Shown here piece by piece: positions 9,025-18,462 of a stretch of DNA of 64,000 bases (positions within the stretch are counted from its first letter, which is position 1; each line of letters begins with the position of its first letter). The DNA is taken from assembly GCF_000265365.1 (NCBI RefSeq), contig NC_018011.1:2621501-2685500 (forward strand). The letters run 5' to 3'. A program made the translations under genes and the position numbers. A model generated the notes under the pieces. It saw nothing but the letters and a program-made list of their open reading frames with translations, made no database searches and was not told the origin of the DNA. Source of the DNA: Alistipes finegoldii DSM 17242. GTDB taxonomy: Bacteria > Bacteroidota > Bacteroidia > Bacteroidales > Rikenellaceae.

Positions 9025-9070
9025 CAAAGGTACTTTTTTTTTGTCAAATCGCAAATAATAGGTATCTTTG
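9025..9070. promoter_or_regulatory. Overlapping divergent promoters for the GH2-like gene and asnS
   Basis: Both strands carry a Bacteroidota promoter in the same 46 bases. Plus strand: TTTG at 9040-9043, 19 bases, then TATCTTTG at 9063-9070, driving asnS. Minus strand: TTTG (complement of 9052-9055), 19 bases, then TACCTTTG (complement of 9025-9032), driving the GH2-like gene. The interleaved -33 elements mean the two polymerases should compete. Confidence 0.75.
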
Positions 9071-9087
9071 TAAATTCGAAAAGAACG

Positions 9088-9119
9088 AATAGGAGCATTG
9101 ATAAATAGGAGCATTGATA
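9088..9119 (+). repeat. Perfect 16-bp tandem duplication containing the asnS ribosome-binding site
   Basis: AATAGGAGCATTGATA occurs at 9088-9103 and again at 9104-9119, directly before AA-ATG. Each copy carries AGGAG; the second lies about 10 bases before ATG 9122. An alternative TTG start at 9098 would fall inside the repeat. Confidence 0.9.
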
Positions 9120-9121
9120 AA

Positions 9122-10519
9122 ATGAAAGATATGAAATCGCAGAGAATCGCAGAAATTCTGAAGTCGGGTGCCGAGGACACCGACATCGTCGTCAAAGGTT
9201 GGGTGCGCACCAAGCGCGGAAACAAGAATGTGGCGTTCATCGCCCTCAATGACGGATCGTGCGTTGCGAATATCCAGATAGTGGTCGATCTTGCCAAGTT
9301 CGGCGAAGAGCAGCTCAAACCCATCACCACGGGCGCCTGCATCCGTGTGGACGGACGGCTCGTGGCGTCGCTCGGATCGGGCCAGCGCGTCGAGGTGCAG
9401 GCCGAGAAGATCGAGATCTACGGCACGGCCGATCCGGAGACCTATCCCCTGCAGAAAAAGGGGCATTCGCTGGAGTTCCTGCGCGACATCGCCTATCTGC
9501 GTCCGCGCACCAATACCTTCGGCGCGGTGCTGCGCATCCGGCACGCCATGGCCTACGCCATTCACGAATATTTCAACAGGGAGGGGTTCTATTACTTCCA
9601 CACCCCGCTTATCACGGCTTCGGACTGCGAGGGTGCAGGCGCCATGTTTCAGGTGACGACGCTCGACCTGAACGACGTGCCCAAGAATGAGCAGGGACAG
9701 GTCGATTTCTCGCAGGACTTCTTCGGCAAGGCCTGCAACCTGACCGTGTCGGGCCAGCTCGAAGGCGAGCTGGGCGCGCTGTCGCTGGGCCGCATCTACA
9801 CCTTCGGTCCCACGTTCCGCGCCGAGAATTCCAATACTCCGCGCCATGCGTCGGAGTTCTGGATGATCGAGCCGGAGGCCGCCTTCTATGAGCTGGAGGA
9901 CAACATGGAGCTGGCCGAGGATTTCCTCAAGTACCTGATCCGGTATGCGCTGGACAACTGCGCCGAGGACCTCGAATTCATGAACAAGATGTGGGACAAC
10001 GGACTGCTGGACCGCCTGCACTTCGTGCTGGAGAACGACTTCAAGCGTCTCGACTACACCGAGGGCATCGAAATACTGAAGGCTTCGGGCCGCAAGTTCG
10101 AATTCCCCTGCGACTGGGGCTGCGACCTGCAGTCGGAGCATGAGCGTTATCTGGTCGAGGAGCATTTCAAGCGTCCCGTCATCCTGATCAACTATCCCAA
10201 GGACATCAAGGCCTTCTACATGAAGCAGAACGACGACGGCAAGACCGTACGCGCTATGGACGTATTGTTCCCCGGAATCGGCGAAATCATCGGCGGATCG
10301 GAGCGTGAGGCCGATTATGGCAAGCTTCATGCAAGGGTCGCCGAATTGGGCATGAACGAGAAGGAGCTTTGGTGGTATCTCGACACCCGCCGCTGGGGTT
10401 CGGCTCCGCATTCGGGCTTCGGTCTGGGCTTCGACCGGCTGCTGCTCTTCGTGACGGGCATGACCAACATCCGCGACGTGCAGCCGTTCCCGCGCACGCC
10501 GAAGAACGCCGATTTTTAA
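9122..10519 (+). CDS. asnS: Asparaginyl-tRNA synthetase
   Basis: A 465-residue class IIb aminoacyl-tRNA synthetase charging tRNA-Asn. The N-terminal OB-fold anticodon domain includes VKGWVRTKRGNKNVAFIALNDGS; motif 2 is FGPTFRAENSNTPRHASEFWMIEPE, and motif 3 is GFGLGFDRLLLFVTGMTNIRDVQPFPRTPKNADF, diagnostic for AsnRS. I choose ATG 9122 because AGGAG precedes it; ATG 9131 is possible. It has its own promoter (9040-9070) and is followed by a 185-base gap before rpoN. Confidence 0.97.
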   Translation: MKDMKSQRIAEILKSGAEDTDIVVKGWVRTKRGNKNVAFIALNDGSCVANIQIVVDLAKFGEEQLKPITTGACIRVDGRLVASLGSGQRVEVQAEKIEIYGTADPETYPLQKKGHSLEFLRDIAYLRPRTNTFGAVLRIRHAMAYAIHEYFNREGFYYFHTPLITASDCEGAGAMFQVTTLDLNDVPKNEQGQVDFSQDFFGKACNLTVSGQLEGELGALSLGRIYTFGPTFRAENSNTPRHASEFWMIEPEAAFYELEDNMELAEDFLKYLIRYALDNCAEDLEFMNKMWDNGLLDRLHFVLENDFKRLDYTEGIEILKASGRKFEFPCDWGCDLQSEHERYLVEEHFKRPVILINYPKDIKAFYMKQNDDGKTVRAMDVLFPGIGEIIGGSEREADYGKLHARVAELGMNEKELWWYLDTRRWGSAPHSGFGLGFDRLLLFVTGMTNIRDVQPFPRTPKNADF

Positions 10520-10704
10520 AACCGCCCGGAAAGGCCGTTTCACACCTCATGCTGCCGGACCCGAACGAATTTCTTGTTCGGGCTGTGCGGGGCAGGCCTA
10601 GAAATAGGCGCCTTTCCATACGATTTACCCGGTTGCGGCCGTTTGTTTACTAACCGAAAGAAGAAACCAAATTCAGAACGAACTATTCTTAATTTGGAAA
10701 AAGT

Positions 10705-12126
10705 ATGGCTATTAATCAGAAACAGGTATTATCGCTTCAGCAGAAGCTCTCTCCGCAGCAGATTCAGATGATCAAGCTCTTGGAGCTGCCCACCGTGCAG
10801 CTCGAACAACGTATCAAACAGGAGATTGAGGACAACATCGTGCTGGAGGAGGAGGAACATGCGTCCGAAGAGGAGGAGCAGCCGCAGCAGATCTCCGTGG
10901 ACGAGTATCTGCGCGAAGACGATACGCCTTCCTATAAAAGCCGCATAAACAACTATTCGAAAGACGACAAACAGCGTCCGGTTTTCCTGACCGAAGGCCG
11001 TTCGCTGCCCGAATATCTGCTTGAACAGCTCGGTTTCCGCAACCTTTCGGAGCGTGACATGCGTCTGGCCGCCTATCTGGTCGGGAGCATCGATGAGGAC
11101 GGTTACCTGCGCCGCGATCTGGAATCCGTCGCCGACGACATCGCCTTCACGCTCGGAATCGAGACTTCGGCCGAGGAGCTGGAGCGCCTGCTCGGAGTCC
11201 TGCACGAACTGGAACCGGCCGGTATCGGCGCCCGCAACCTGCGGGAGTGCCTGCTGCTGCAGATGGCGCAGATTCCGATCAACAGCCGCCCCCGGCGGCT
11301 GGCCCGCAAGATTCTGACCAACTATTTCGAAGAGTTCGTCAAGAAGCATTACGAGAAACTGATGTCGCGCCTGCAGGTGTCGGAGGAGGATTTCCGCGAA
11401 GCGATCGCCGAGATCAGGCGGCTCTCGCCCAAGCCCGGCAACCTCTATGCCGAGGGCGGCACCGACACGACGCCCTACATCATTCCCGATTTTATCCTCG
11501 ATTATCAGGACGGGCGGTTCCAGCTCTCGCTCAATTCGTACAACGTCCCCGAAGTCCGCGTGAACCGTCGTTATATGGACATGATCCGCGAGATGGTCGG
11601 CTCCGACGGCACGGTCCGCGAGAAGGACAAGGAGGCGATTCAGTTCGTGAAGAACAAGATCGACTCGGCCAAATGGTTCATCTCGGCCATCAAGCAGCGT
11701 CACGACACGCTGATGCGCACGATGCAGACCATTCTCGACTACCAGCAGGAGTACTTCAAGGACGGCGACAAATCGAAACTGCGGCCGATGATCCTCAAGG
11801 ACATCGCCGACCGCACGGGACTCGACGTTTCGACGATCTCGCGCGTGGTGAACAGCAAGTACGTGCAGACCCAGTTCGGCATCATCCTGCTCAAGTCGCT
11901 CTTCTCGGAGGCGATGCAGACCGAGAGCGGCGAGGAGGTGTCGAGCTATGAAATCAAAAACATATTGCAGGAGTGTATCGACGAGGAGGACAAGCGCCAT
12001 CCGCTGACGGATGAGACGCTGATGGACATTCTCAACTCGAAAGGCTACCGGATTGCCCGCCGCACGGTGGCCAAGTACCGCGAAATGCTCGGAATCCCCG
12101 TCGCCCGGCTTCGCAAACAGATATAG
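10705..12126 (+). CDS. rpoN: RNA polymerase sigma-54 factor
   Basis: A 473-residue sigma-54. Region I (residues 1-50) is Gln- and Leu-rich (QVLSLQQKLSPQQIQMIKLLELPTVQLEQRI), followed by an acidic region II, the core-binding region, the HTH (DRTGLDVSTISRVVNSKYVQT) and the C-terminal RpoN box ARRTVAKYREMLGIP that contacts the -24 element. It requires an AAA+ enhancer-binding activator; none is encoded in this window. The 185-base leader contains a small hairpin at 10560-10582. The PAP2-like membrane protein gene follows 150 bases later. Confidence 0.97.
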   Translation: MAINQKQVLSLQQKLSPQQIQMIKLLELPTVQLEQRIKQEIEDNIVLEEEEHASEEEEQPQQISVDEYLREDDTPSYKSRINNYSKDDKQRPVFLTEGRSLPEYLLEQLGFRNLSERDMRLAAYLVGSIDEDGYLRRDLESVADDIAFTLGIETSAEELERLLGVLHELEPAGIGARNLRECLLLQMAQIPINSRPRRLARKILTNYFEEFVKKHYEKLMSRLQVSEEDFREAIAEIRRLSPKPGNLYAEGGTDTTPYIIPDFILDYQDGRFQLSLNSYNVPEVRVNRRYMDMIREMVGSDGTVREKDKEAIQFVKNKIDSAKWFISAIKQRHDTLMRTMQTILDYQQEYFKDGDKSKLRPMILKDIADRTGLDVSTISRVVNSKYVQTQFGIILLKSLFSEAMQTESGEEVSSYEIKNILQECIDEEDKRHPLTDETLMDILNSKGYRIARRTVAKYREMLGIPVARLRKQI

Positions 12127-12276
12127 ATGAAGAACAGAAAACCGGCCGCCGGCCGTTTGCGCCCCGTGCGGGGACGTTGCGGGCGGATACGGAACCGATT
12201 TGCGCTGATCCGCCGGGCCGCCCCGGAAGGCGGCGGCAGGTCTGAGGCAGTTGCGGCCGGTGTGATAATTTGAAGA

Positions 12277-12882
12277 ATGTACAGAAAACTCTCGAACGGC
12301 ATATCGTGGGCTTTGCACCCGTTTCTGCTGCCTCTCTACATGATCGGCGTACTGCTGACGCTTACCGTCTTCGCGCATTATCCGTCGGGCGTGAAGATCT
12401 ACCTGCTGTGGGTGGTGGCGCTTTATGCCATTATCATCCCCCTGCTGGCGCTGGGGGTGCTACGGTCGCTGGGCCGGATTTCGGATTACAGGATCGACGA
12501 CCGCCGCGAGCGGCTTCTGCCACTGCTGGTAGGCGCCGTGTGCTATGTGCTGTGCGCCATTACGATCGCCAAAATTCCCTCCGCCATCTTCCTGCGTAAG
12601 TTCATGATCGCCGCCGCCTGCTGCGAGGTGATGTGTCTGGTGGTGTCGCTCTATTGGAAGATCAGCCTGCACCTGACGGCGATGGGGGCCGTGGTCGCAT
12701 TGCTGGTGGTGATGAATATCGCGGGCGTGGGCGACATGATGGTTCCGCTGATGATCGCCATACTCTGCGCCGGGGCGCTGGCTTCGGCCCGTCTCTATCT
12801 GGGGTGTCACAACGGGCAGCAGGTGCTGGCCGGATTCTGCGGCGGGTTCGCCGTCGCGGCGCTGGCCGTGCTGTTTCTGTAG
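12277..12882 (+). CDS. Small PAP2-like integral membrane protein
   Basis: A 201-residue protein with about six hydrophobic helices. The last third reads ARLYLGCHNGQQVLAG, which resembles the third motif of type-2 phosphatidic acid phosphatases (SRxYLGxHxPxDVLAG), and KISLHLTAMG stands where the family has a GHTA-like motif. The catalytic residues are only partly kept, so it could be a weak or inactive lipid phosphatase. It lies downstream of rpoN and ahead of a strong terminator. Function is not established. Confidence 0.7.
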   Translation: MYRKLSNGISWALHPFLLPLYMIGVLLTLTVFAHYPSGVKIYLLWVVALYAIIIPLLALGVLRSLGRISDYRIDDRRERLLPLLVGAVCYVLCAITIAKIPSAIFLRKFMIAAACCEVMCLVVSLYWKISLHLTAMGAVVALLVVMNIAGVGDMMVPLMIAILCAGALASARLYLGCHNGQQVLAGFCGGFAVAALAVLFL

Positions 12883-12903
12883 TCGGTGCGGATCTGAAAT
12901 AGG

Positions 12904-12932
12904 AAAGCCCGGAGCATTGCTCCGGGCTTTTT
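12904..12932. terminator. Bidirectional terminator between the PAP2-like gene and gdhA
   Basis: Perfect 12-bp stem (AAAGCCCGGAGC at 12904-12915, complement at 12919-12930) with an ATT loop and T or A tracts on both sides, placed between converging genes. Confidence 0.92.
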
Positions 12933-12949
12933 CGTATGCGGACTGCGGA

Positions 12950-14305
12950 TCAGACGCATCCCTGCGCCAGCATGGCGTTGGCGACCTTCATGAAGCCGCC
13001 GATGTTGGCGCCGTTGACGTAGTTGATGTAGCCGTCGGCCTGAGTTCCGTACTGCACGCAGACGGAGTGGATGTTCTGCATGATCGAGCGGAGCTTGGCG
13101 TCCACCTCTTCGGGCGACCACGTGATGCGCATCGAGTTCTGCGTCATTTCGAGACCCGACGTCGCCACGCCGCCTGCATTGGCGGCTTTGCCCGGCGCGT
13201 AGAGCAGCTTGTGCTGCTGGAAGATGCGGATGGCGTCGGGCGTCGAGGGCATGTTGGCGCCTTCGGCGACGCAGATGCAGCCGTTGTCGACGAGCGCCTG
13301 CGCTTCGTCGCCGTTCAGCTCGTTCTGCGTGGCGCACGGCATGGCGATGTCGCACTTGACGCCCCACGGACGCTGGCCGGGGTAGTAGGTCGCCGAAGGA
13401 TAGCGGTCGGCGTACTCCTTGATACGGCCGCGGAAGATATTTTTCAATTCCATTACATAGTCCAGTTTCGCGGCGTCGATGCCTTCGGGATCGTGGATGT
13501 AACCCGACGAGTCGGAGAGCGTCACGACCTTGGCGCCGAGCTGCGTGGCTTTCTGGCAGGCGTACTGCGCCACGTTGCCCGAACCCGAAATGCAGACGGT
13601 CTTGCCTTCGAAGCTCTCTTTGCGCGTGGCGAGCATCTCCTGCGCGAAGTAGCAGGTGCCGTAGCCCGTGGCTTCGGGGCGCAGCGGGCTGCCGCCCCAG
13701 TCGCGGCCCTTGCCGGTGAGCGTGCCCGTGAATTCGTCGCGCAGACGTTTGTACTGGCCGAACATGAAGCCGATTTCACGGCCGCCGACGCCGATGTCGC
13801 CCGCCGGAACGTCGGTGTCCTGTCCGATGTGACGCTGAAGCTCGGTCATGAACGACTGGCAGAACTTCATCACTTCGTTGTCCGAACGGCCCTTGGGGTT
13901 GAAGTCCGAACCGCCTTTGCCGCCGCCCATGGGCAGGGTCGTCAGGCTGTTCTTGAAGGTCTGTTCGAAGGCGAGGAACTTGAGGATCGAGAGATTGACC
14001 GAAGGATGGAAGCGGATGCCGCCCTTGTAGGGGCCGATGGCACTGTTCATCTGTACGCGATAGCCGCGGTTGATTTCGATTTCGCCTTTGTCGTTGAGCC
14101 ACGGCACGCGGAAAATGATGACGCGTTCGGGTTCGGCGATGCGCTCCAGAACTTTCATTTTCTGCAATACGGGGCTTGCCACGATGTGGGGTGCCAGCGA
14201 TTCGGCCACCTCGCGGACAGCCTGATGGAATTCCGGCTCGTTGGGGTTGCGGAGGGTGAGTTGCGCCATGAAATCTTCGACGTACTGATGGGCTTGATCG
14301 TTCAT
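12950..14305 (-). CDS. gdhA: NADP-type glutamate dehydrogenase
   Basis: A 451-residue hexameric-type enzyme interconverting 2-oxoglutarate plus ammonia and glutamate, the main ammonia-assimilation route in gut Bacteroidales. Active-site motifs are intact: INRGYRVQMNSAIGPYKGGIRFHP, TTLPMGGGKGGSDFNPKG and the Rossmann ISGSGNVAQYA. The sequence RPEATGYG and the length fit the NADP-type (or dual) bacterial enzyme. I start at ATG 14305; the TTG at 14311 is two codons earlier. It is monocistronic, ending at the bidirectional terminator. Confidence 0.96.
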   Translation of the reverse strand: MNDQAHQYVEDFMAQLTLRNPNEPEFHQAVREVAESLAPHIVASPVLQKMKVLERIAEPERVIIFRVPWLNDKGEIEINRGYRVQMNSAIGPYKGGIRFHPSVNLSILKFLAFEQTFKNSLTTLPMGGGKGGSDFNPKGRSDNEVMKFCQSFMTELQRHIGQDTDVPAGDIGVGGREIGFMFGQYKRLRDEFTGTLTGKGRDWGGSPLRPEATGYGTCYFAQEMLATRKESFEGKTVCISGSGNVAQYACQKATQLGAKVVTLSDSSGYIHDPEGIDAAKLDYVMELKNIFRGRIKEYADRYPSATYYPGQRPWGVKCDIAMPCATQNELNGDEAQALVDNGCICVAEGANMPSTPDAIRIFQQHKLLYAPGKAANAGGVATSGLEMTQNSMRITWSPEEVDAKLRSIMQNIHSVCVQYGTQADGYINYVNGANIGGFMKVANAMLAQGCV

Positions 14306-14482
14306 AGTCAATCTGTGTTTTGAGGGTTATTATTCGAGTACCGCTGTAAAAATAATGTATCTTCGGGAGTTTTGCAAGTTCTTTAAGAATTTGCTAAAAT
14401 ATTTTACTTATGCGATTTTCAGTTTCAGACCCTCTTGTGCTTACTGTCTGCGGGAAGGGACGGACCGGGGGTGAAAATCCGT

Positions 14483-14520
14483 AATAAAAAATGACAGATC
14501 CGTTGTGAATCTGTCATTTG
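14483..14520 (-). terminator. Terminator of the nadE/DUF4923 operon
   Basis: On the minus strand AAATGACAGAT and ATCTGTCATTT form an 11-bp stem around a 9-base loop, followed by T-rich sequence, 25 bases after the stop of the DUF4923-type gene. Confidence 0.88.
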
Positions 14521-14543
14521 AAAAAAAATGTAATTTTTTTCGC

Positions 14544-15164
14544 CTACTTCGCATTTTCTCCCGCTTGGCGGCTGAATTCGAAGCCGATGTAGACGTTTTT
14601 GTAGTTTTCGAGCAGCGCGACGATGGTCTCCATCGACGATATTTTGCTGCCCATCGCCTTGACCATGTCGATGAGTTTGGTGACGGGGAAGACCAGCAGC
14701 AGATTAGAGCCGTCGATGTAGGCGTGCCCCGGAACCGAACCCAGATCGAGTTTGTCCTTGGCGAAGCTGAGCGTGGCGACATGCGTCGAAGCGTCGAATT
14801 CGTAGGTTCCCGAAAGTTCGTATTTGCCCATCAGGGTGGTGAATTTGCCGTCTTTGGCGAATGTGACCGTATCGGCGCCGGGTTTGATGCCGGCCATCTG
14901 GTAGCCCTTGTCGAGCTGCTGTTTGATGTTGTCCTGAAGTACCGTGCCGCCGAGCTGGCTCAGCAGGTCGTTGCCCTCGAATTTCACGCCCGGAGCGGTG
15001 TAGTTCCATGTGCCGGTGAGCGCATATTGCGTCAGCTTGCCGTCGGTGGCCTTGTCTGCGGCGGTCGTGGCGGCTTTTTTCAAGGCTTCCTTCCAGTCCT
15101 GCGCCGTGGCGGAGCTTCCGGCGAGCAGGAGCGTCGCAATCGCCAGTAAGAGATTTCTTTTCAT
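14544..15164 (-). CDS. DUF4923-type secreted protein
   Basis: A 206-residue protein with signal peptide MKRNLLLAIATLLLAGSSATAQ followed by DWKEALKKAATTAADKATDG, as in DUF4923 proteins of Bacteroidales. The mature part is beta-rich (LTGTWNYTAPGVKFEG, KYELSGTYEFDASTHVATLSF), suggesting a lipocalin-like barrel. Translation may also start at ATG 15170, which overlaps the nadE stop as ATGA; either way it is coupled to nadE. No enzymatic residues are recognisable and its role is unknown. Confidence 0.85.
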   Translation of the reverse strand: MKRNLLLAIATLLLAGSSATAQDWKEALKKAATTAADKATDGKLTQYALTGTWNYTAPGVKFEGNDLLSQLGGTVLQDNIKQQLDKGYQMAGIKPGADTVTFAKDGKFTTLMGKYELSGTYEFDASTHVATLSFAKDKLDLGSVPGHAYIDGSNLLLVFPVTKLIDMVKAMGSKISSMETIVALLENYKNVYIGFEFSRQAGENAK

Positions 15165-15166
15165 GA

Positions 15167-17104
15167 TCATTTCAGGTATTTCAGGGTTTCGAGTTCTTTG
15201 AGCCACACGGCCGCCGAGGCGTCCGAAGGCATGCGCCAGTCGCCGCGCGGCGAGAGCGCCGCGGAGCCGACCTTCGGGCCGTCGGGCATGGCCGAACGCT
15301 TGAACTGCTGCGAGAAGAAGCGGCGGAAGAAGACCGTCAGCCATTTGAGGATCGTTGCGCGGTCGTAACTGCCGTGGAAGGCCTGCTCGGCGAGGAACAG
15401 GATTTTAGCCGGGCCGTAGCCTGCGCGGATGAAGTTGTAGAGGAAGAAGTCGTGGAGTTCGTAGGGACCCACGAGGTCCTCGGTTTTCTGGGCGATTTTT
15501 CCCTCCTTGTCGGCCGGGAGCAGTTCGGGGCTGACCGGGGTGTCGATGACGTCGAGCAGCGTCGCGCGCGCGGCCATGTCGGATTCCGTGTCCGCGACCC
15601 ATTGCACGAGGTGGCGCACCAGTGTTTTGGGCACCGAGGCGTTCACGCCGTACATCGACATCTGGTCGCCGTTGTAGGTGGCCCAGCCCAGCGCCAGCTC
15701 ACTCAGGTCGCCCGTGCCGACCACCAGACCGCCCTCCATGTTGGCGACGTCCATCAGTATCTGCGTGCGCTCGCGGGCCTGACTGTTTTCATAGGCCGCC
15801 GAGCGGTCTTCGGGATCGAGTCCGATGTCGCTGAAGTGCTGCGAGCAGGCGTCGCGGATCGGAATTTCGCGGATCGTGACGCCCAGCCCGCGCATCAGTT
15901 CCAGCGCGTTGTTGTAGGTGCGGTCCGTGGTGCCGAAGCCGGGCATGGTGATGCCGATGATTCCGGCGCGGTCGAGTCCCAGCTTGTCGAACGTGCGGAC
16001 CGTGACGAGCAGGGCCAGCGTCGAATCCAGTCCGCCCGAAATGCCGATTACGGCCTTTTCGCAGCGGGTGTGCACCAGCCTTTTGGCCAGCCCGTGCGAC
16101 TGTATCTGGAAAATCTCCTCGCAGCGTTCGCTGCGGTGCGCTTCGTCCTGCGGCACGAACGGCATCGGGTCGATGTCGCGGTCGAGCGCCGCGGCCCGGA
16201 GCCCTTCGGGGACCTCCATTTCGATTACGGAGTTCTCCGCCGCCCCTTCGTGCATGCGGAACGAGGTGTTGCGGCGGCGTTCGAATTCCAGCCGCTGAAT
16301 GTCGATATCGGCTACGACGAGCTGCTCTTCGAGCCGGAAGCGTTCCGATTCGCGGAGTATCCGGCCGTTTTCGGCGACGATGCCGTTGCCGGCGAACACC
16401 AGATCGGTGGACGATTCGCCGAAGCCTGCCGAGCAGTAGACGTATCCCGCGAGGGTGCGGGCCGACTGCTGGGCCACGAGCTGACGCAGGTAGGCGTGCT
16501 TGCCCACCGATTCGGGCGACGCCGAGAGGTTGAAGATCACCTTGGCGCCGTTGAGCGCGAGGTGCGACGAAGGCGGAATGGCGGTCCAGAGGTCCTCGCA
16601 GATTTCGACGCCGAATTCCGTGCCGTTGATCCCGAACGTGAGGTCCGCGCCGAAGTCGGCGCTCTGCTCCGCGACGGAGATCGTCTCTTCCGAGATTCCG
16701 GCGCCGGATGCGAACCAGCGGTTTTCGTAGAACTCCGTATAGTCGGGGATGTAGGTCTTGGGTACGACGCCCAGCACACGGCCCTGCGTGAAAACGACGG
16801 CGCAGTTGTAGAGTGTCGAGCCGTGGCGCAGGGGCGCGCCGGCGATGATGACCAGCGGCAGTTTGCGCGTGGCTTTTACCAGCCGCGCAAGGGCTTCGTC
16901 GGCCGCGTCGAGCAGCGCCGGCTGCAGCAGCAGGTCGGCGCAGGTGTAGGCCGTGACGGCCAGTTCGGGAAACGCGACGATCTCGACGCCCCGCTGCACG
17001 GCCTCTTCGGCCATCGCGGCGATCCGCTCGGTGTTGAAGTCGCAGTCGCCGACCCGTACGTGCGGCACCGCTGCCGCCACTTTCAGAAAACCGAAATTAT
17101 CCAT
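15167..17104 (-). CDS. nadE: Glutamine-dependent NAD(+) synthase
   Basis: A 645-residue two-domain enzyme that amidates nicotinate adenine dinucleotide using ammonia channelled from glutamine. The N-terminal nitrilase domain has its triad: Glu in VAFPELAVTAY (about 47), Lys in VVPKTYIPDY and Cys in GVEICEDLW. The C-terminal synthetase has the PP-loop ISGGLDST and GTGDLSELALGW. I start at ATG 17104 because the sequence further upstream is low-complexity Ala/Arg-rich and not conserved. It is cotranscribed with the DUF4923-type gene. Confidence 0.95.
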   Translation of the reverse strand: MDNFGFLKVAAAVPHVRVGDCDFNTERIAAMAEEAVQRGVEIVAFPELAVTAYTCADLLLQPALLDAADEALARLVKATRKLPLVIIAGAPLRHGSTLYNCAVVFTQGRVLGVVPKTYIPDYTEFYENRWFASGAGISEETISVAEQSADFGADLTFGINGTEFGVEICEDLWTAIPPSSHLALNGAKVIFNLSASPESVGKHAYLRQLVAQQSARTLAGYVYCSAGFGESSTDLVFAGNGIVAENGRILRESERFRLEEQLVVADIDIQRLEFERRRNTSFRMHEGAAENSVIEMEVPEGLRAAALDRDIDPMPFVPQDEAHRSERCEEIFQIQSHGLAKRLVHTRCEKAVIGISGGLDSTLALLVTVRTFDKLGLDRAGIIGITMPGFGTTDRTYNNALELMRGLGVTIREIPIRDACSQHFSDIGLDPEDRSAAYENSQARERTQILMDVANMEGGLVVGTGDLSELALGWATYNGDQMSMYGVNASVPKTLVRHLVQWVADTESDMAARATLLDVIDTPVSPELLPADKEGKIAQKTEDLVGPYELHDFFLYNFIRAGYGPAKILFLAEQAFHGSYDRATILKWLTVFFRRFFSQQFKRSAMPDGPKVGSAALSPRGDWRMPSDASAAVWLKELETLKYLK

Positions 17105-17222
17105 AGGTTTGTATGTTGTTTTGCCGCCGTCTTCGCTCCGGATCCCCGCTTTGCGGCGGGGACGGAGATGCGGCGGATTCGTCGCGGCGGCGGTCCGGAC
17201 TGCCGCCGTTGCGGTCATATGT

Positions 17223-18440
17223 TTATTCGGCCCACAACTGTGCGAGGTTCAGGATCACCTGCTGGGCCTTGCGCATCGTGGTGAGCGAGCAGTATTCGAA
17301 TTTGCCGTGGAAGTTCATGCCGCCCGTGAAGAGATTGGGGCAGGGGAGTCCCATGAACGAGAGCCGTGCGCCGTCCGTGCCGCCGCGAATCGGGCGGACG
17401 AGCGGTTTCACGCCGGCGCGCTCCATCGCTTCGAGCGCCTTGTCGATCACCTGCGGATGCGGTTCGACCATCTTGCGCATGTTGAAGTACTGGTCCTTGA
17501 CGGTGAGGGTCAGCACTTCGTCGCCGTATTTCTTTTTCAGCAGATCGACGCAGGCCCACATGAAGACCTTCTTCTGTTCGAATTTGTCGGCGTCGTGGTC
17601 GCGGATGATGTAGCTGACGGAAGCCTTCTCGACCGTGCCGTTCAGTCCCACGCAGTGGTAGAATCCCTCGTACCCTTCGGTATGTTCGGGGCGCTGGCAG
17701 GCCGGAAGGAAACGCTGCAGGTCGCAGGCTACCTCGATGGCGTTGATCATCTTGTCCTTGGCGTATCCGGGGTGGACGTTGCGGCCTTGGATGTCGATTT
17801 TGGCGCTCGCGGCGTTGAAGTTCTCGTACTCCAGTTCGCCCTCCATGCCGCCGTCCACCGTGTAGGCGAAGTCGGCGCCGAAAGCCTTGACGTCGAAGAA
17901 ATCCACGCCCCGGCCCACCTCCTCGTCGGGCGTGAAGCCGATGCGGATTTTGCCGTGTTTGATTTCGGGATGTGCGAGCAGGTACTCCGCGGCGGTCATG
18001 ATCTCTGCCACGCCCGCCTTGTCGTCGGCGCCGAGCAGCGTCGTGCCGTCGGTGTGGATCAGCGTGTGGCCTTTGAAGAACTCCAGTTCGGGGAAGTCCG
18101 CGACCCGCATCGTGAGCTGGCCGTTCAGCGCGATGTCGCCGCCGTCGTACTCCTCGATGATGCGGGGCTTGACATCCTTGCCGCTCATGTCGGGCGACGT
18201 GTCCGCATGGGCGATGAAGCCGATCACGGGAGCGTTCTCGCAGCCCGGCGTCGCGGGGACGGTGCCCATCACGTAGCCGTATCGGTCCATCGTGACTTCG
18301 GTCATGCCGAGCGCCTGCATTTCGTCGCGCAGGGCGGCCAGCAGGACTTTCTGTTTCTCGGTCGAAGGGAACGTGCCGCTCTCCTCGGACGACTGCGTGT
18401 CGTAGGAGACGTATTTCAGGAATCTTTCTTTGAGGTCCAT
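17223..18440 (-). CDS. pepT: Peptidase T (tripeptide aminopeptidase)
   Basis: A 405-residue M20 di-zinc exopeptidase that removes N-terminal residues from tripeptides in the cytoplasm. Metal ligands and catalytic residues are visible: FIAHADTSPDMSG, GADDKAGVAEIM, FTPDEEVGRGVDFFD and PIRGGTDGARLSFMGLP. I use ATG 18440; an in-frame ATG at 18470 would overlap the upstream lipoprotein stop by 8 bases, a coupling arrangement also seen at 696-703. Length matches the family (about 405-410). Confidence 0.95.
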   Translation of the reverse strand: MDLKERFLKYVSYDTQSSEESGTFPSTEKQKVLLAALRDEMQALGMTEVTMDRYGYVMGTVPATPGCENAPVIGFIAHADTSPDMSGKDVKPRIIEEYDGGDIALNGQLTMRVADFPELEFFKGHTLIHTDGTTLLGADDKAGVAEIMTAAEYLLAHPEIKHGKIRIGFTPDEEVGRGVDFFDVKAFGADFAYTVDGGMEGELEYENFNAASAKIDIQGRNVHPGYAKDKMINAIEVACDLQRFLPACQRPEHTEGYEGFYHCVGLNGTVEKASVSYIIRDHDADKFEQKKVFMWACVDLLKKKYGDEVLTLTVKDQYFNMRKMVEPHPQVIDKALEAMERAGVKPLVRPIRGGTDGARLSFMGLPCPNLFTGGMNFHGKFEYCSLTTMRKAQQVILNLAQLWAE

Positions 18441-18462
18441 GATCTTAGCAGTATGGTTATTT

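Noticed and set aside
10560..10582. Hairpin CCCGAAC/GTTCGGG between asnS and rpoN considered as a terminator
   Set aside because: The stem is only seven base pairs with a nine-base loop and no T tract, so it is left out of the feature list.
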